A DNA stretch of 64,000 nt from DASUBN01 sp036000105 (lineage in GTDB: Bacteria > Pseudomonadota > Gammaproteobacteria > Natronospirales > REEB76): contig DASYGE010000012.1 of NCBI GenBank assembly GCA_036000105.1, forward strand, positions 310,001 to 374,000. Reading direction: 5' to 3'. A model generated the notes under the pieces. The model saw only the letters and a program-made list of their open reading frames with translations. It made no database searches and was not told the origin of the DNA. The translations under genes were made by a program, and so were the position numbers. Positions 25,882-34,586 of this stretch are shown one piece after another; the stretch's first letter is position 1; the number at the start of each line of letters is the position of its first letter.

Positions 25882-26880
25882 CTTGCGGTAGATCTTCTCT
25901 TCCCCGTCAGCGCAGCCCGCCACGATGTCGGCCAGGAGGCCGTAATCCATGGGCATGCGGTCCTTGCACATCTTGGCCGCGTTCAGGGCGAAGCGCCGCC
26001 ATTCGTCCCCTACGTCCGTGAGCTCCTTGGCGATCTCCACGAGCTTCGGCCGCTGCAGGAGCTCGCCCGCTTCCTGCAGGAAGTTGGCGTAGATGAAGCG
26101 GAAGCCGGCTCCGCCGGTACCGATCTCTTCCTGCATGCGCACGATGTGGCCCAGAAGCAGCTTGTTGTGCTGTTCCTTCCTGGGGTCCAGCTTGCGGATC
26201 TTGCGCGCCACCAGGCGGATGCCCGCCACGCCCTGGATGGGGATGAATCTGAACAGCATCATGCCGCAGGTGTAGAGGATCGCCTTGCGGATGGCCTTGG
26301 GCAGGTCCGGGTGCTCCGGGATGTGTTCCGGGTAATACAGCATGCCCTTGGGGGCCAGTACCCCACGGGTGAAGCGCGCCTTCTTCAGGGCCGGCGCGTC
26401 GCATTCCACCAGGATGTCGATGACCGGGTCGCTGATGAGGTAGTTGTCGCCGCGCTTGCCGTACACCACCAGGTTGTGGGCGTTGAAATGGAAGCGCATG
26501 TCCGGCGGGAAATAGGAGAGCCAGTAGGCCGAGGTCTGGATGCCCACGGCGCGGCCGGCGGCGAGCTGCCGGTCCAGCTCGCGCATACCCTCGTCCGGGT
26601 CCCTGAAGGTCTGCATGTGCATTTTGATGCCGAGGCGCTTGGTGAGGCCGCGGATCACGAAGCCGGGGGGCATGCGATAGGCGAAGAGCGGCAGGCCGCC
26701 GAAGGTGAGGAAGGGCAGATAGGCATAACCCAGGCCCGCAGCGACGCCGAAGGCCATGGGTTCCGACAGGGGCAGTTGCCGGTTGCGCAGGAGGGATGAG
26801 ATAGCGCCGCTCTCGCAATGGGCGCTCTGGCGGTGGTCGAAGGGGACTTGCACGTCGCCGGTGAGCACGGCCGCGTTCAC
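25861..26880 (-). CDS. BtrH N-terminal domain protein, candidate acyltransferase
   Basis: A 339-residue protein with a papain-like BtrH N-terminal domain: Cys22 (HRQSAHCESGA), His135 (NAHNLVVYG) and Asp151 (YLISDP) form a plausible triad, followed by a helical C-terminal region. BtrH transfers an acyl group from an ACP to an amine in butirosin synthesis. Homologues occur in flexirubin-type loci, where ester formation between the polyene acid and the resorcinol is needed; that role is inferred here. The GTG at 26880 overlaps the upstream TGA (GTGA), which decides the start. Last gene of the darA-darB operon. Confidence 0.8.
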   Translation of the reverse strand: MNAAVLTGDVQVPFDHRQSAHCESGAISSLLRNRQLPLSEPMAFGVAAGLGYAYLPFLTFGGLPLFAYRMPPGFVIRGLTKRLGIKMHMQTFRDPDEGMRELDRQLAAGRAVGIQTSAYWLSYFPPDMRFHFNAHNLVVYGKRGDNYLISDPVIDILVECDAPALKKARFTRGVLAPKGMLYYPEHIPEHPDLPKAIRKAILYTCGMMLFRFIPIQGVAGIRLVARKIRKLDPRKEQHNKLLLGHIVRMQEEIGTGGAGFRFIYANFLQEAGELLQRPKLVEIAKELTDVGDEWRRFALNAAKMCKDRMPMDYGLLADIVAGCADGEEKIYRKLRAEMK

Positions 26881-27281
26881 GGCTGTTCCGGCAAGAGATC
26901 GAGTCTCGCGGCATCGATGCCGAGAGCGTCGGCGTAGCGCTCGCGCAGGCGCGCGGGCAGTTTCTGGAAAACGTCGGGTCGCAAATGGCGGCGTACCCGC
27001 CATTTGAAGTAGCCGGTGCTCTGAGCCAGCAGCACCACGTCCATGCGTTCATGGAACATGTGGTATTCCAGGGCTGAGGTCTGGCCCTGCTTCGCGCGTT
27101 GCCAGGCGTCGGCGGTCAGGCGTTTGAATTCATCGATGGCCTGGTCCAGCACGATCTCCTCCGCCTCCCAGCCGTTGGAGGGAGCGGGCACGTAACGGCC
27201 CTTGTCGTCCACGGCATAGAGCAGCTTGCTATGGCCCATGAAGGCCTTGGCGTTCTGCTGCGGGACTTCGTCCTTCTTCAC
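26877..27281 (-). CDS. Hypothetical protein in the DarAB operon
   Basis: A 134-residue soluble protein that I do not recognise. It is basic and mostly helical in appearance, with no signal peptide or membrane segment; notable segments are YHMFHERMDVVLLAQSTGYF and FKWRVRRHLRPDVFQKLP. It lies between darB (6 bases upstream) and the BtrH-like gene (4-base overlap), so it is almost certainly translated with them and has a role in the pigment pathway. Confidence 0.75.
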   Translation of the reverse strand: MKKDEVPQQNAKAFMGHSKLLYAVDDKGRYVPAPSNGWEAEEIVLDQAIDEFKRLTADAWQRAKQGQTSALEYHMFHERMDVVLLAQSTGYFKWRVRRHLRPDVFQKLPARLRERYADALGIDAARLDLLPEQP

Positions 27282-27287
27282 GCGTGC

Positions 27288-28451
27288 TTACGCCTGGCCG
27301 GGCGCACAAGCGGTGAGATGGATCCAGGCGGTGCTGAAGCGGCCGCTCTCGGGTATGTAGCATAGGATGCGCTGGCCGGTCTTGAGTTTGCCGGAATGGA
27401 ACAGCTCTTCGAGGATGATGTAGATGGATGCGGCGCCGGTGTTGCCCTTGGTGTAGAGGTTGGTGAACCAGCGTTCCTGGGGGATATCGAAACCGGCCTT
27501 CAGCATGTGCGCGTACACCTTGTCGCGGAAATAGTGCGAGGAGTAATGCGGCACGAAGACGTCGATGCTCTTCGGGTCGAGCGCCTTGAGCTGGGGGATA
27601 TCCTGCAGCGGCCGTTGCACGGTGTAGGGCATGACGTGTTCGTTGAGCTGCTTCACGTCCTGCTTCAGGGTGAAGACGGAGCGCTCGGCCCATTCCTTGG
27701 GATCGTAAGCAGGCCAGCCCTTGAGCCGCCCATCCTCCATCTTCTCGGAACCACCGTACATGCAGGCAGGCTGCTCGTTGGCGTAGGAACGCCCCACGAT
27801 CCAGTCTATGCGCAACGAAGGACCATGGCTGGCGGGCTGCGGCTGCACCAATGCCGCGCCCGCGCCGTCCGACAGCATCCAGCGGATGAAGTCCTTCTGG
27901 AACGCCACCACTCCGTCGTTCTCCAGGGCCTCAATCTGGGCATCGCTCTCCGCCTGGAAGTTGCGGGCATGCATCACTGAGGAAGGGGTCTCGGAGCCGG
28001 CGCTGACCGCGTTCCTGAACTCGCCGTTCATGACGCCGAACATGGCGTATTTGAGGGCGGCGGTGCTGCTGATGCACACACCGGAGGTAGCGACGTTCTC
28101 GCAGGGCGGGATACCGAGTTCGCCGTGCACCATGTTGGTGTGGCTCGGCACCAGCTGATCAGCGAAAGTGGTGCCGCAGACCAGCAGGTCTATCTGGTCC
28201 AGCTTGAAATGCCCGTTGGCGAGACGCCGCACCGCTTCGGCGGTGAGCTGGGCGTTGGTATGGGTGGCTTTGCCGGTGGCGGGATCCACGGCGTAATGCC
28301 GGGTCTTGATGCCGTTGGAACGCAGGATGATCCGCCGTGCCCGGGACGGCTTGCCGTTGATCATGCCCAGCACCTTCTCCATGTCGTCGTTGGCGACTGG
28401 CGCATTGGGCAGGAACGCCGAGAGGTTGGTGATGTAGGCCTTGCCGGTCAT
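27288..28451 (-). CDS. darB: DarB-like beta-ketoacyl-ACP synthase III (dialkylresorcinol ketosynthase)
   Basis: A 387-residue FabH-type enzyme with catalytic Cys126 (ATSGVCISSTAAL), His302 (VPHYSSHYF) and Asn337 (TKGNTGAASIY). The N-terminal segment ITNLSAFLPNAPVANDDMEK and INGKPSRARR is characteristic of DarB from flexirubin/dialkylresorcinol loci as I remember them. DarB joins two acyl precursors to a 2,5-dialkyl-cyclohexane-1,3-dione. ATG 28451 is chosen because it starts the conserved region. It is 13 bases downstream of darA. Confidence 0.9.
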   Translation of the reverse strand: MTGKAYITNLSAFLPNAPVANDDMEKVLGMINGKPSRARRIILRSNGIKTRHYAVDPATGKATHTNAQLTAEAVRRLANGHFKLDQIDLLVCGTTFADQLVPSHTNMVHGELGIPPCENVATSGVCISSTAALKYAMFGVMNGEFRNAVSAGSETPSSVMHARNFQAESDAQIEALENDGVVAFQKDFIRWMLSDGAGAALVQPQPASHGPSLRIDWIVGRSYANEQPACMYGGSEKMEDGRLKGWPAYDPKEWAERSVFTLKQDVKQLNEHVMPYTVQRPLQDIPQLKALDPKSIDVFVPHYSSHYFRDKVYAHMLKAGFDIPQERWFTNLYTKGNTGAASIYIILEELFHSGKLKTGQRILCYIPESGRFSTAWIHLTACAPGQA

Positions 28452-28464
28452 GCGGTATCCCGTG

Positions 28465-29394
28465 TCATTCGCCGGAAGGCGCGCTGAAATAGGCCTTCTG
28501 GGCCGCGATGCGTGCACGCAGCAGGGGCGCCGCCAGGGTCTTGATGAGGGCACTCAAGGGCAGCACCACGATCAGGAGCGTGATGAGGAACAGGATATAG
28601 AAAGCCACCACCGGCTGGCGAGCCCAGGAACCCCGGGGACCCAGGGCCCGCAGCAGCACACCCCAGGCCAGGAAGCTGCGCCGTGCGGCCTTCTCGGTCG
28701 CGATCAGCCGCGTATTCACCTTCACCGCACCCAGCTTGCGCAAGAGATCCTCGTCCAGCGGCTGCTCGGCGCGCAAGGTGGCGGCGACACGTTCGCCGAA
28801 GCGCCGGCTGTCCTTGATCTGTTCCGGCTTGACGCCGGCCCGCGGGATCAGGCCGCCCAGCAGTGGTCCGCGCTTGCCGGTCATCATCCACAGCGGGGTG
28901 GCGAGGAAACTGCCGACACTGCCGGCCTCGTCGACTAACACCACATTGCCAATCAGCCGCGCGCCATAGGCCGCGAGTATCCCCTTGACCCGTTCCTGGG
29001 CCATGAGCCACATGTCGCGGCAGGCGATGACGGTGACCACCGGCGTGTCTTTCAGCAAAGCCTTGGCCTCCGGGCTCTTGAGGAATGCGGTGGTGGGCAG
29101 GGACGGCGAGAGGAACCAGACCTGATAGCCCAGGATCACGAGGTCGAAACGCTCGCCGGGCTCCAGCCCCAGCGGCTCGAGTGCCGGCGGGTCGAGGTAG
29201 ATGGTCTCGGGGAAGGTATCGAAGAAGCGCAGTATCGGCCAGGGGAACGGGAAGGGCTCAAGCGGGCGCAGCACCAGCTGGCGGAACTCGATGCCGCCAT
29301 CGGCGGCCAGCGGCGCCGTCAGATTCCTGATGACCTCACTCAATTGCCCGCTTGGAGAAGAATAGTGGACAACCAGTACTTTCCTGGTACGCAT
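28465..29394 (-). CDS. darA: DarA-like flavin-dependent aromatase (dialkylresorcinol condensing enzyme)
   Basis: A 309-residue protein with a flavodoxin-like N-terminal fold (KVLVVHYSSPSGQLSEVI; LVILGYQVWFLSPSLP) and a hydrophobic C-terminal segment (VVAFYILFLITLLIVVLPL) that could anchor it to the membrane. DarA oxidises the cyclohexanedione made by DarB to the resorcinol. Start ATG 29394 has a poor ribosome binding site; an in-frame ATG further upstream adds a short hydrophobic stretch. First gene of the darA-darB-hypothetical-BtrH operon, diverging from the halogenase-like gene. Confidence 0.87.
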   Translation of the reverse strand: MRTRKVLVVHYSSPSGQLSEVIRNLTAPLAADGGIEFRQLVLRPLEPFPFPWPILRFFDTFPETIYLDPPALEPLGLEPGERFDLVILGYQVWFLSPSLPTTAFLKSPEAKALLKDTPVVTVIACRDMWLMAQERVKGILAAYGARLIGNVVLVDEAGSVGSFLATPLWMMTGKRGPLLGGLIPRAGVKPEQIKDSRRFGERVAATLRAEQPLDEDLLRKLGAVKVNTRLIATEKAARRSFLAWGVLLRALGPRGSWARQPVVAFYILFLITLLIVVLPLSALIKTLAAPLLRARIAAQKAYFSAPSGE

Positions 29395-29675
29395 AATAAT
29401 TAGTGAAATGACCCCGATCCACTTGTCGGTCATAGCATACCCCATATACCCGCGGATACGGGCCGCATTACCGAAAAGCCATGCCTCTGCGGGCATGCGT
29501 ATGCTTTGTTGCCGGGCCCATGGGCCTATGCCACACTGCCTCGGCCGACCACGGGCTCGGCTCTGCGATATGCAATAGAGAACCGGATCGGGGATGCGCA
29601 GGGATGCGTGTCTCTCAAACGTCCGGCACGAACACGCATAAGAACAAACGACAAGCTGCTTTCCCGGAGGCGCTC
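29395..29675. promoter_or_regulatory. Divergent intergenic region between darA and the halogenase-like gene
   Basis: A 281-base region with no gene. It contains a perfect 12-base palindrome GGCCCATGGGCC (29515-29526) and a CATGCC/GGCATG inverted repeat (29480-29485 with 29492-29497), both candidate operator sites. The minus strand reads TATGCT at 29439-29434, a possible -10 box for darA. A GGAGG site (29666-29670) serves the plus-strand gene. No regulator gene is adjacent. Confidence 0.4.
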
Positions 29676-31013
29676 ATGGGTGGGGTAGAACCAACGGTCG
29701 AGAACTGCGATGTGCTCGTCATCGGCGGCGGGCCGGGCGGCAGCACTGCCGCCGGCTTCCTGGCGAAGCGCGGGCACCGGGTACTGCAGCTGGAGAAAGC
29801 CCATCATCCCCGCTTCCACATCGGTGAATCCCTGCTACCTATGAACCTGCCGGTGTTCGAGCGCCTCGGTGTGCTGGACAAGGTCAAGGCCATGGGCGTG
29901 TACAAGCCCGGCGCGGATTTCGAGGCTAATAACGCCGTTGGCTACCGCAACTATGCCTTCGGGTTTGCTCTTGGCGACAGCCCGCCCAATGCCTATCAGG
30001 TATGGCGCCAGGATTTCGACAAGATGCTCTTCGACCATGCACGCGAATGCGGCGTGGATGGGCGCGAGGGCGCCGAAGTGGTTGCGGTGGAGCAGAAGGG
30101 CCCGCGCGAGACCCTCGTGGAGGTCAAGACCGGCGATGGCCGTAGCTACAAGGTGCAGGCCCGTTACCTCCTGGATGCCAGTGGCCGTGAGGCTTTCCTC
30201 GCCAGCAAGAAGAAGATCCGTCTCAAGAACCCCGAGCACCAGAGCGCTGCGATCTTCGGACATTTCCGCAACGCGGATTTCCGTCCCGGGCCGGACGCCG
30301 GCAACATCAGCATCTATAACTTCGACCATGGCTGGATGTGGATGATCCCGCTGCCGGACGGCGTGATGAGCATAGGCGCGGTGTGCCGTCCCGAGTACCT
30401 CAAGCAGCGCCGCGGACGCACCCAGGAGTTCTTCTTCGAGACCCTCAAGCTGCATCCTGCGCTGTGGCAGCGTACCGAGAAGGCCGAGCTCATAGGCGAT
30501 GAGGTGCGGGTCACCGGCAACTACTCCTACGACGCCACCACCATCGGCGGCCCGGGTTGGATGCTGGTGGGCGATGCCTTCGCGTTCCTGGACCCGGTGT
30601 TCTCCTCGGGCGTGTATCTCGCCACCTCCTGCGGCGAGCAGGCAGCAGCATTGGTGGATACGGCGCTGCGAGATCCTTCCAAGGAGACCGCCTTGCAGCG
30701 GCGCCTGGAGAGACGCATGCGCAGGGGCATGAGTCGTTTCAGTTTCTTCATCTACCGGTTCAATTCGCCGGTGATGCGCCATCTGTTCCAGAACCCGCGC
30801 AACACCCTGCAGATCGAGCAGGGTGTGATCTCCATGCTGGCCGGCGATCTGTTCGATTCACGGAAGGTATGGGTACGACTTCAGCTGTTTCGCCTGGTAT
30901 ACGCGGTGTATGCCCTGGGGCACTGGGGCAGCTGGTACCGGGAACACCGTTACCGCCTGGCCCAGGCCAAGACCCAGTTCACCGGCGGTAACACGCCCTT
31001 GGATTCGGCTTAA
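29676..31013 (+). CDS. FAD-dependent halogenase-like oxidoreductase
   Basis: A 445-residue flavoprotein. The FAD motif GGGPGGSTAAG is near residue 18. The flavin-halogenase hallmark WxWxIP is present as GWMWMIPL (220-226), a lysine in YKPGADF (Lys78) sits where the catalytic lysine of PrnA-type halogenases is found, and FLDPVFSSG (304-312) matches the Fx.Px.Sx.G motif. Halogenation of an aryl-polyene or resorcinol ring is therefore plausible, as xanthomonadins and some flexirubins are halogenated; a hydroxylase or reductase function cannot be excluded. ATG 29676 has GGAGG five bases upstream. Its end overlaps the convergent ApeR-like gene by 4 bases. Confidence 0.8.
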   Translation: MGGVEPTVENCDVLVIGGGPGGSTAAGFLAKRGHRVLQLEKAHHPRFHIGESLLPMNLPVFERLGVLDKVKAMGVYKPGADFEANNAVGYRNYAFGFALGDSPPNAYQVWRQDFDKMLFDHARECGVDGREGAEVVAVEQKGPRETLVEVKTGDGRSYKVQARYLLDASGREAFLASKKKIRLKNPEHQSAAIFGHFRNADFRPGPDAGNISIYNFDHGWMWMIPLPDGVMSIGAVCRPEYLKQRRGRTQEFFFETLKLHPALWQRTEKAELIGDEVRVTGNYSYDATTIGGPGWMLVGDAFAFLDPVFSSGVYLATSCGEQAAALVDTALRDPSKETALQRRLERRMRRGMSRFSFFIYRFNSPVMRHLFQNPRNTLQIEQGVISMLAGDLFDSRKVWVRLQLFRLVYAVYALGHWGSWYREHRYRLAQAKTQFTGGNTPLDSA

Positions 31014-32239
31014 TCAGGCCAGCGTTTGAATATAAGACTGGTATTGATGCCGCCGAAAGCGAAGTTGTTGTTCATCACGTACTCGGTCTCTATGCCGCGC
31101 CCGTCTCCCGTGAGGTAATCCAGATCGGCGCAGGCCGGATCCAGGTTATCCAGGTTGAGGGTGGGGGCGAACCAACCCTCGCGCATCATCGCTATGGGCA
31201 GCCAGGACTCTAACGCCCCGCAGGCTCCCAGGGTATGGCCGAAATAACTCTTCAGTGAACTGATGGCCACGCGTCGTGCGAACACCTCGCGGGTGGCGAG
31301 GGATTCCGAGACGTCGCCGAGATCCGTGGCAGTGCCGTGGGCGCTCACGTAGCCGATGACATCGGGGGACAAGCCTGCGTCCTCCAGGGCCAAGCGCATG
31401 GCCTGGACCATGGTGTCGGCCTGGGGCTGGGTCATGTGGGAACCATCGGAGTTGGTGCCGAAACCCACGAGCTCGGCATGGATGCGCGCACCGCGTCCCC
31501 GGGCGTGTTCCAGCTCCTCGAGGATGAGGGTGACGGCGCCCTCGCCGATCACCAAGCCATCGCGATCACGATCAAAGGGCCGCGGCGTGGTATGGGGTGC
31601 GTCATTCTTGGTGCTGGCGCCATACATGGTGTCGAACATGGCGATGGGGCCGACGCTCAACTCCTCGCCACCGCCGGCGATCATCACCGTCTGCTTGCCG
31701 TACTTTATGGTCTCGTAGGCGAAACCGATGGCCTGGCTGCCAGAGGTGCAGGCGCTGCTGGAGGGGATCATCCGCCCTGTTATGCCGAGCAGCATGCCGA
31801 TGTTGACGGCGCCCGTGTGGCTCATCATCTGCACATAGGTGTTGGAAGTGACGCCGCGCACTTTCTTGAACACTTCCACTCTGCCGAAAGCCTCGATGGA
31901 ATCGGCGCCGCCCGCCGAGGCGCCGTGGGCGATACCGGTGCGCCCCGATGCCAGCACAGGATGGCCGAGCAAGGCTGCATCTGCGAGGGCGCGCTCCGCC
32001 GAGAGCGTGGACATGAGCCCCACCGGGCTCATGCTGCGCAGCACCTTGCGGTCGTAATGGGTGGGTATGTCGAACTTCTCTACCCGGGAACCGAGACGCG
32101 TCCGGAGTCCCTGGTAGGCGTCCAGTTCCGGGAGATAGCTCACGCCGGAGCGGCGCTGCTTCAGGTTGGCGCGTATGGCGGGCCAGTCGTGACCGAGGGC
32201 AGTGAGACCGCCCATGCCGGTGACCACCACGCGCTTCAT
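31010..32239 (-). CDS. Beta-ketoacyl-ACP synthase, ApeR-like
   Basis: A 409-residue KAS II-type enzyme with Cys164 (PSSSACTSGSQ), His301 (SAHGTATD) and His335 (YFGHTLGA). It is the last gene of the long minus-strand polyene operon and abuts the ketoreductase gene, the same place as apeR in Escherichia coli aryl-polyene loci. Its close paralogue is at 18020-19249. Likely role: priming or elongation of the aryl-polyene chain on ACP. Confidence 0.92.
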   Translation of the reverse strand: MKRVVVTGMGGLTALGHDWPAIRANLKQRRSGVSYLPELDAYQGLRTRLGSRVEKFDIPTHYDRKVLRSMSPVGLMSTLSAERALADAALLGHPVLASGRTGIAHGASAGGADSIEAFGRVEVFKKVRGVTSNTYVQMMSHTGAVNIGMLLGITGRMIPSSSACTSGSQAIGFAYETIKYGKQTVMIAGGGEELSVGPIAMFDTMYGASTKNDAPHTTPRPFDRDRDGLVIGEGAVTLILEELEHARGRGARIHAELVGFGTNSDGSHMTQPQADTMVQAMRLALEDAGLSPDVIGYVSAHGTATDLGDVSESLATREVFARRVAISSLKSYFGHTLGACGALESWLPIAMMREGWFAPTLNLDNLDPACADLDYLTGDGRGIETEYVMNNNFAFGGINTSLIFKRWPD

Positions 32240-32971
32240 TCAGAGCATCCCGCCGTTCACCGAGAACACCTGGCGGGTGATGTAGCCGGCTTCATTTGAG
32301 AACAGGAAGCCTACCAGCGCCGCCACTTCTTCGGGTTTGCCCGCCCGTCCCAGGGGGATCTGCTTCAGGACCTCCTCCATGGGCAGGTCGTGGACCATGT
32401 CGGTCTCGATGAAGCCCGGCGCCACGCAGTTCACGGTGATGCGCCGGCTGCCGAGTTCCACCGCCAGCGCCTTGCTGGCGCCGATGAGCCCGGCCTTGGC
32501 GGCGCTGTAGTTGGTCTGGCCGCGGTTGCCCATGAGACCGGAGACCGAGGCGATGGTCACGATGCGGCCGCCGTCCCGCAAGCGCACCAGCGGCATCACC
32601 AGGGGATGCAGCACGTTGTAGAAGCCGCCCAGGTTGGTGGCGATGACGCGGTCCCAATCCTCACCTGGCATGGCGGCGAAGGTGTTGTCGGCGGTGATGC
32701 CGGCGTTGCACACCGCGCCCCAGAAGGCGCCGTGGGCATCCAGGTCCGCTTCCAGGGCGTGCCGCGCCGCTTCCCGGTCGGCGATGTCGAACCCCAAACT
32801 GTATGCACGGCCGCCGGTCGCGGCGATCTCCCGCACCAGGACTTCCGCCTTGGCGGCATTGCTGCGGTAATGCAGGCAGACATGGAAGCCGGCAGCGCCT
32901 AAGCGGCGCGCGATGGCACCGCCGATGCCGCCGCTCGCTCCCGTCACCAGCACGCGTTTCATCTCTTTCAT
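32240..32971 (-). CDS. 3-ketoacyl-ACP reductase, FabG/ApeQ-like
   Basis: A 243-residue short-chain dehydrogenase. Cofactor motif TGASGGIGGAIA is near residue 11, NNAG-equivalent CNAGITAD near 86, catalytic Ser/Tyr/Lys in ASVSGLMGNRGQTNYSAAKAG (Tyr and Lys in YSAAK). It reduces the beta-keto group each cycle with NADPH. I chose ATG 32971 since it overlaps the dehydratase stop (ATGA) and has an AGGAG site; ATG 32962 is possible. It sits between dehydratase and KS as in ape loci. Confidence 0.93.
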   Translation of the reverse strand: MKEMKRVLVTGASGGIGGAIARRLGAAGFHVCLHYRSNAAKAEVLVREIAATGGRAYSLGFDIADREAARHALEADLDAHGAFWGAVCNAGITADNTFAAMPGEDWDRVIATNLGGFYNVLHPLVMPLVRLRDGGRIVTIASVSGLMGNRGQTNYSAAKAGLIGASKALAVELGSRRITVNCVAPGFIETDMVHDLPMEEVLKQIPLGRAGKPEEVAALVGFLFSNEAGYITRQVFSVNGGML

Positions 32972-33411
32972 CCCATCTGCTCCTGGTCGATCTCCACGAT
33001 GATGATGGTAGCCTTGGCCAACACCTCGTCCCCGCAGAGGATGGTACAGGCGCAGGCCGCCAGGCCGCCATCGTCGCCGAAATCCCGCTGCGCGCATATC
33101 TCGAGTTCGCTGCCCTCGCGGAAGTAGGCGGCACCGGTCTCGAAGCGGCGCGTGCCGAGCAGCATGCCGGCCCGGGGCGGGCGCTGTTCGCGCCGTGAGC
33201 CCAGACCCGCGTGGGCGGCGATGGCCTGGGCCATGAGTTCGATGCCCACCCACACAGGCACACCCAGTCCCGGTACGAAGTAGGGATTGGCAGCCGTCAC
33301 CCTGGCACTCACCCGGATGCTGTCCTCGGTGTCCTCCAGCACCGTGTCTATGAGTACCGCCCGCCCCTGGTGGGGCAAGAGTTCAGCAGCGCTGGGGGAA
33401 ACCTCGCCCAT
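32968..33411 (-). CDS. 3-hydroxyacyl-ACP dehydratase, ApeP-like (hotdog fold)
   Basis: A 147-residue hotdog-fold protein. The segments LLPHQGRAVLIDTVLE, VPVWVGIELMAQAIAAHAG and GMLLGTRRFE match the ApeP family of predicted 3-hydroxylacyl-ACP dehydratases. With the ApeI-like protein at 41685 it would form the heteromeric dehydratase described for aryl polyenes. Start ATG 33411 shares one base with the upstream KS stop (TGATG). Confidence 0.88.
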   Translation of the reverse strand: MGEVSPSAAELLPHQGRAVLIDTVLEDTEDSIRVSARVTAANPYFVPGLGVPVWVGIELMAQAIAAHAGLGSRREQRPPRAGMLLGTRRFETGAAYFREGSELEICAQRDFGDDGGLAACACTILCGDEVLAKATIIIVEIDQEQMG

Positions 33412-34586
33412 CAGCCTCTCCCCAGCACGACGCAGATGTTGTTGCCGCCGAAGGCGAAGGAATTGCTGGCGGCGATGCGGCAATCGCGTTTCTCACCGGC
33501 GCGGCAGAGATGCAGTGGGGCGAGACCCGGATCCGCCGCGCCATCCCAGAGATGGGGCGGCAACGCTGCAGTGCCCGGTTCCGTGAGCAGCATCCAGCAG
33601 AACGCGAGTTCCGTGGCGCCTGCCGCACCGAGGGTGTGCCCCACCAGCGGTTTCGTCGAGCTGCAAGGTACATCCGCTCCCAGCACCCGGTGCACCGCAT
33701 GGCTTTCCATCAGGTCGTTCTGGGGCGTGGCCGTGCCGTGCAGGTTCAGATAATCCACCGCCGCCGCATCCACACCCGTGAGCGCCTGGCGCAGGGCGAG
33801 CTCCGCACCCCGGCCTTCCGGGTCAGGTCCCGATATGTGGAAGGCATCCGAGGATTCACCGATGCCGAGCACGCACACCGGTCCCGGTTCGCGGCTCATG
33901 AGGAAGAGCGCGGCACCTTCGCCGATGTTGATGCCATCCCGGTTGCGGCTGAAGGGCCGGCACAATCCCCGCGACACGGACTCGAGGGCTCCGAAGCCGT
34001 TGAGAGTGAGGCGGCAGAGGCTGTCCACTCCGCCCACGATCACCGCGTCGCACAAGCCGGTGTCGAGCAGGCGTCGCGCCGAAGACAGGGCCTTGGCGCT
34101 GGAGGTGCAGGCGGTGGACACGGTCCAGGCAGGTCCGTTCACGCCGAGAGCATGCCGCAGGTATACACCGGGGCTGCTTATCTCCTGTTGCCGGTAATCG
34201 AAGCTCTCGGGGAAGGCGCCGGTGGCGAGCCGCTCCGCCATGGCCCGTTCGCCCTCGGCGATGCCGGCGGTACTGGTGCCGAGCACGATGCCGATGCGGC
34301 CCGCGCCATGGCGCGCGATGGCGGCTTCGATCTCGGGACGTATCTGCTCCAGAGCCGTGCGCAGTAACTGGTTGTTGCGCGAAGCGTAGGACCGCAGTCC
34401 GGGCTCGATGGGCGCGAGTTCCGCCGCCACTTCACCGACCCACACGCTGCGGCCCGCTATCAAATCATCCCGCTCGCGCATGCCTGTGGTAGCGCCTGCA
34501 TAAAGGCCCTTGCGCACGCTCGCCGCATCGGCGCCCAGCGCATTGACGATGCCGAGGGCGTGCAGATAGCTGCGGCCGCGGGTCAC
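33411..34586 (-). CDS. Beta-ketoacyl-ACP synthase, ApeO-like
   Basis: A 391-residue condensing enzyme with Cys160 (VSTACTSSAKAL), His283 (NLHGTATPQND) and His317 (VGHTLGAAGAT). In aryl-polyene loci the KS at this position (ApeO) pairs with the chain-length factor ApeC; the homologue of the latter is the first gene of this operon. The ATG overlaps the DUF3261 stop by 4 bases. Confidence 0.92.
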   Translation of the reverse strand: MTRGRSYLHALGIVNALGADAASVRKGLYAGATTGMRERDDLIAGRSVWVGEVAAELAPIEPGLRSYASRNNQLLRTALEQIRPEIEAAIARHGAGRIGIVLGTSTAGIAEGERAMAERLATGAFPESFDYRQQEISSPGVYLRHALGVNGPAWTVSTACTSSAKALSSARRLLDTGLCDAVIVGGVDSLCRLTLNGFGALESVSRGLCRPFSRNRDGINIGEGAALFLMSREPGPVCVLGIGESSDAFHISGPDPEGRGAELALRQALTGVDAAAVDYLNLHGTATPQNDLMESHAVHRVLGADVPCSSTKPLVGHTLGAAGATELAFCWMLLTEPGTAALPPHLWDGAADPGLAPLHLCRAGEKRDCRIAASNSFAFGGNNICVVLGRG

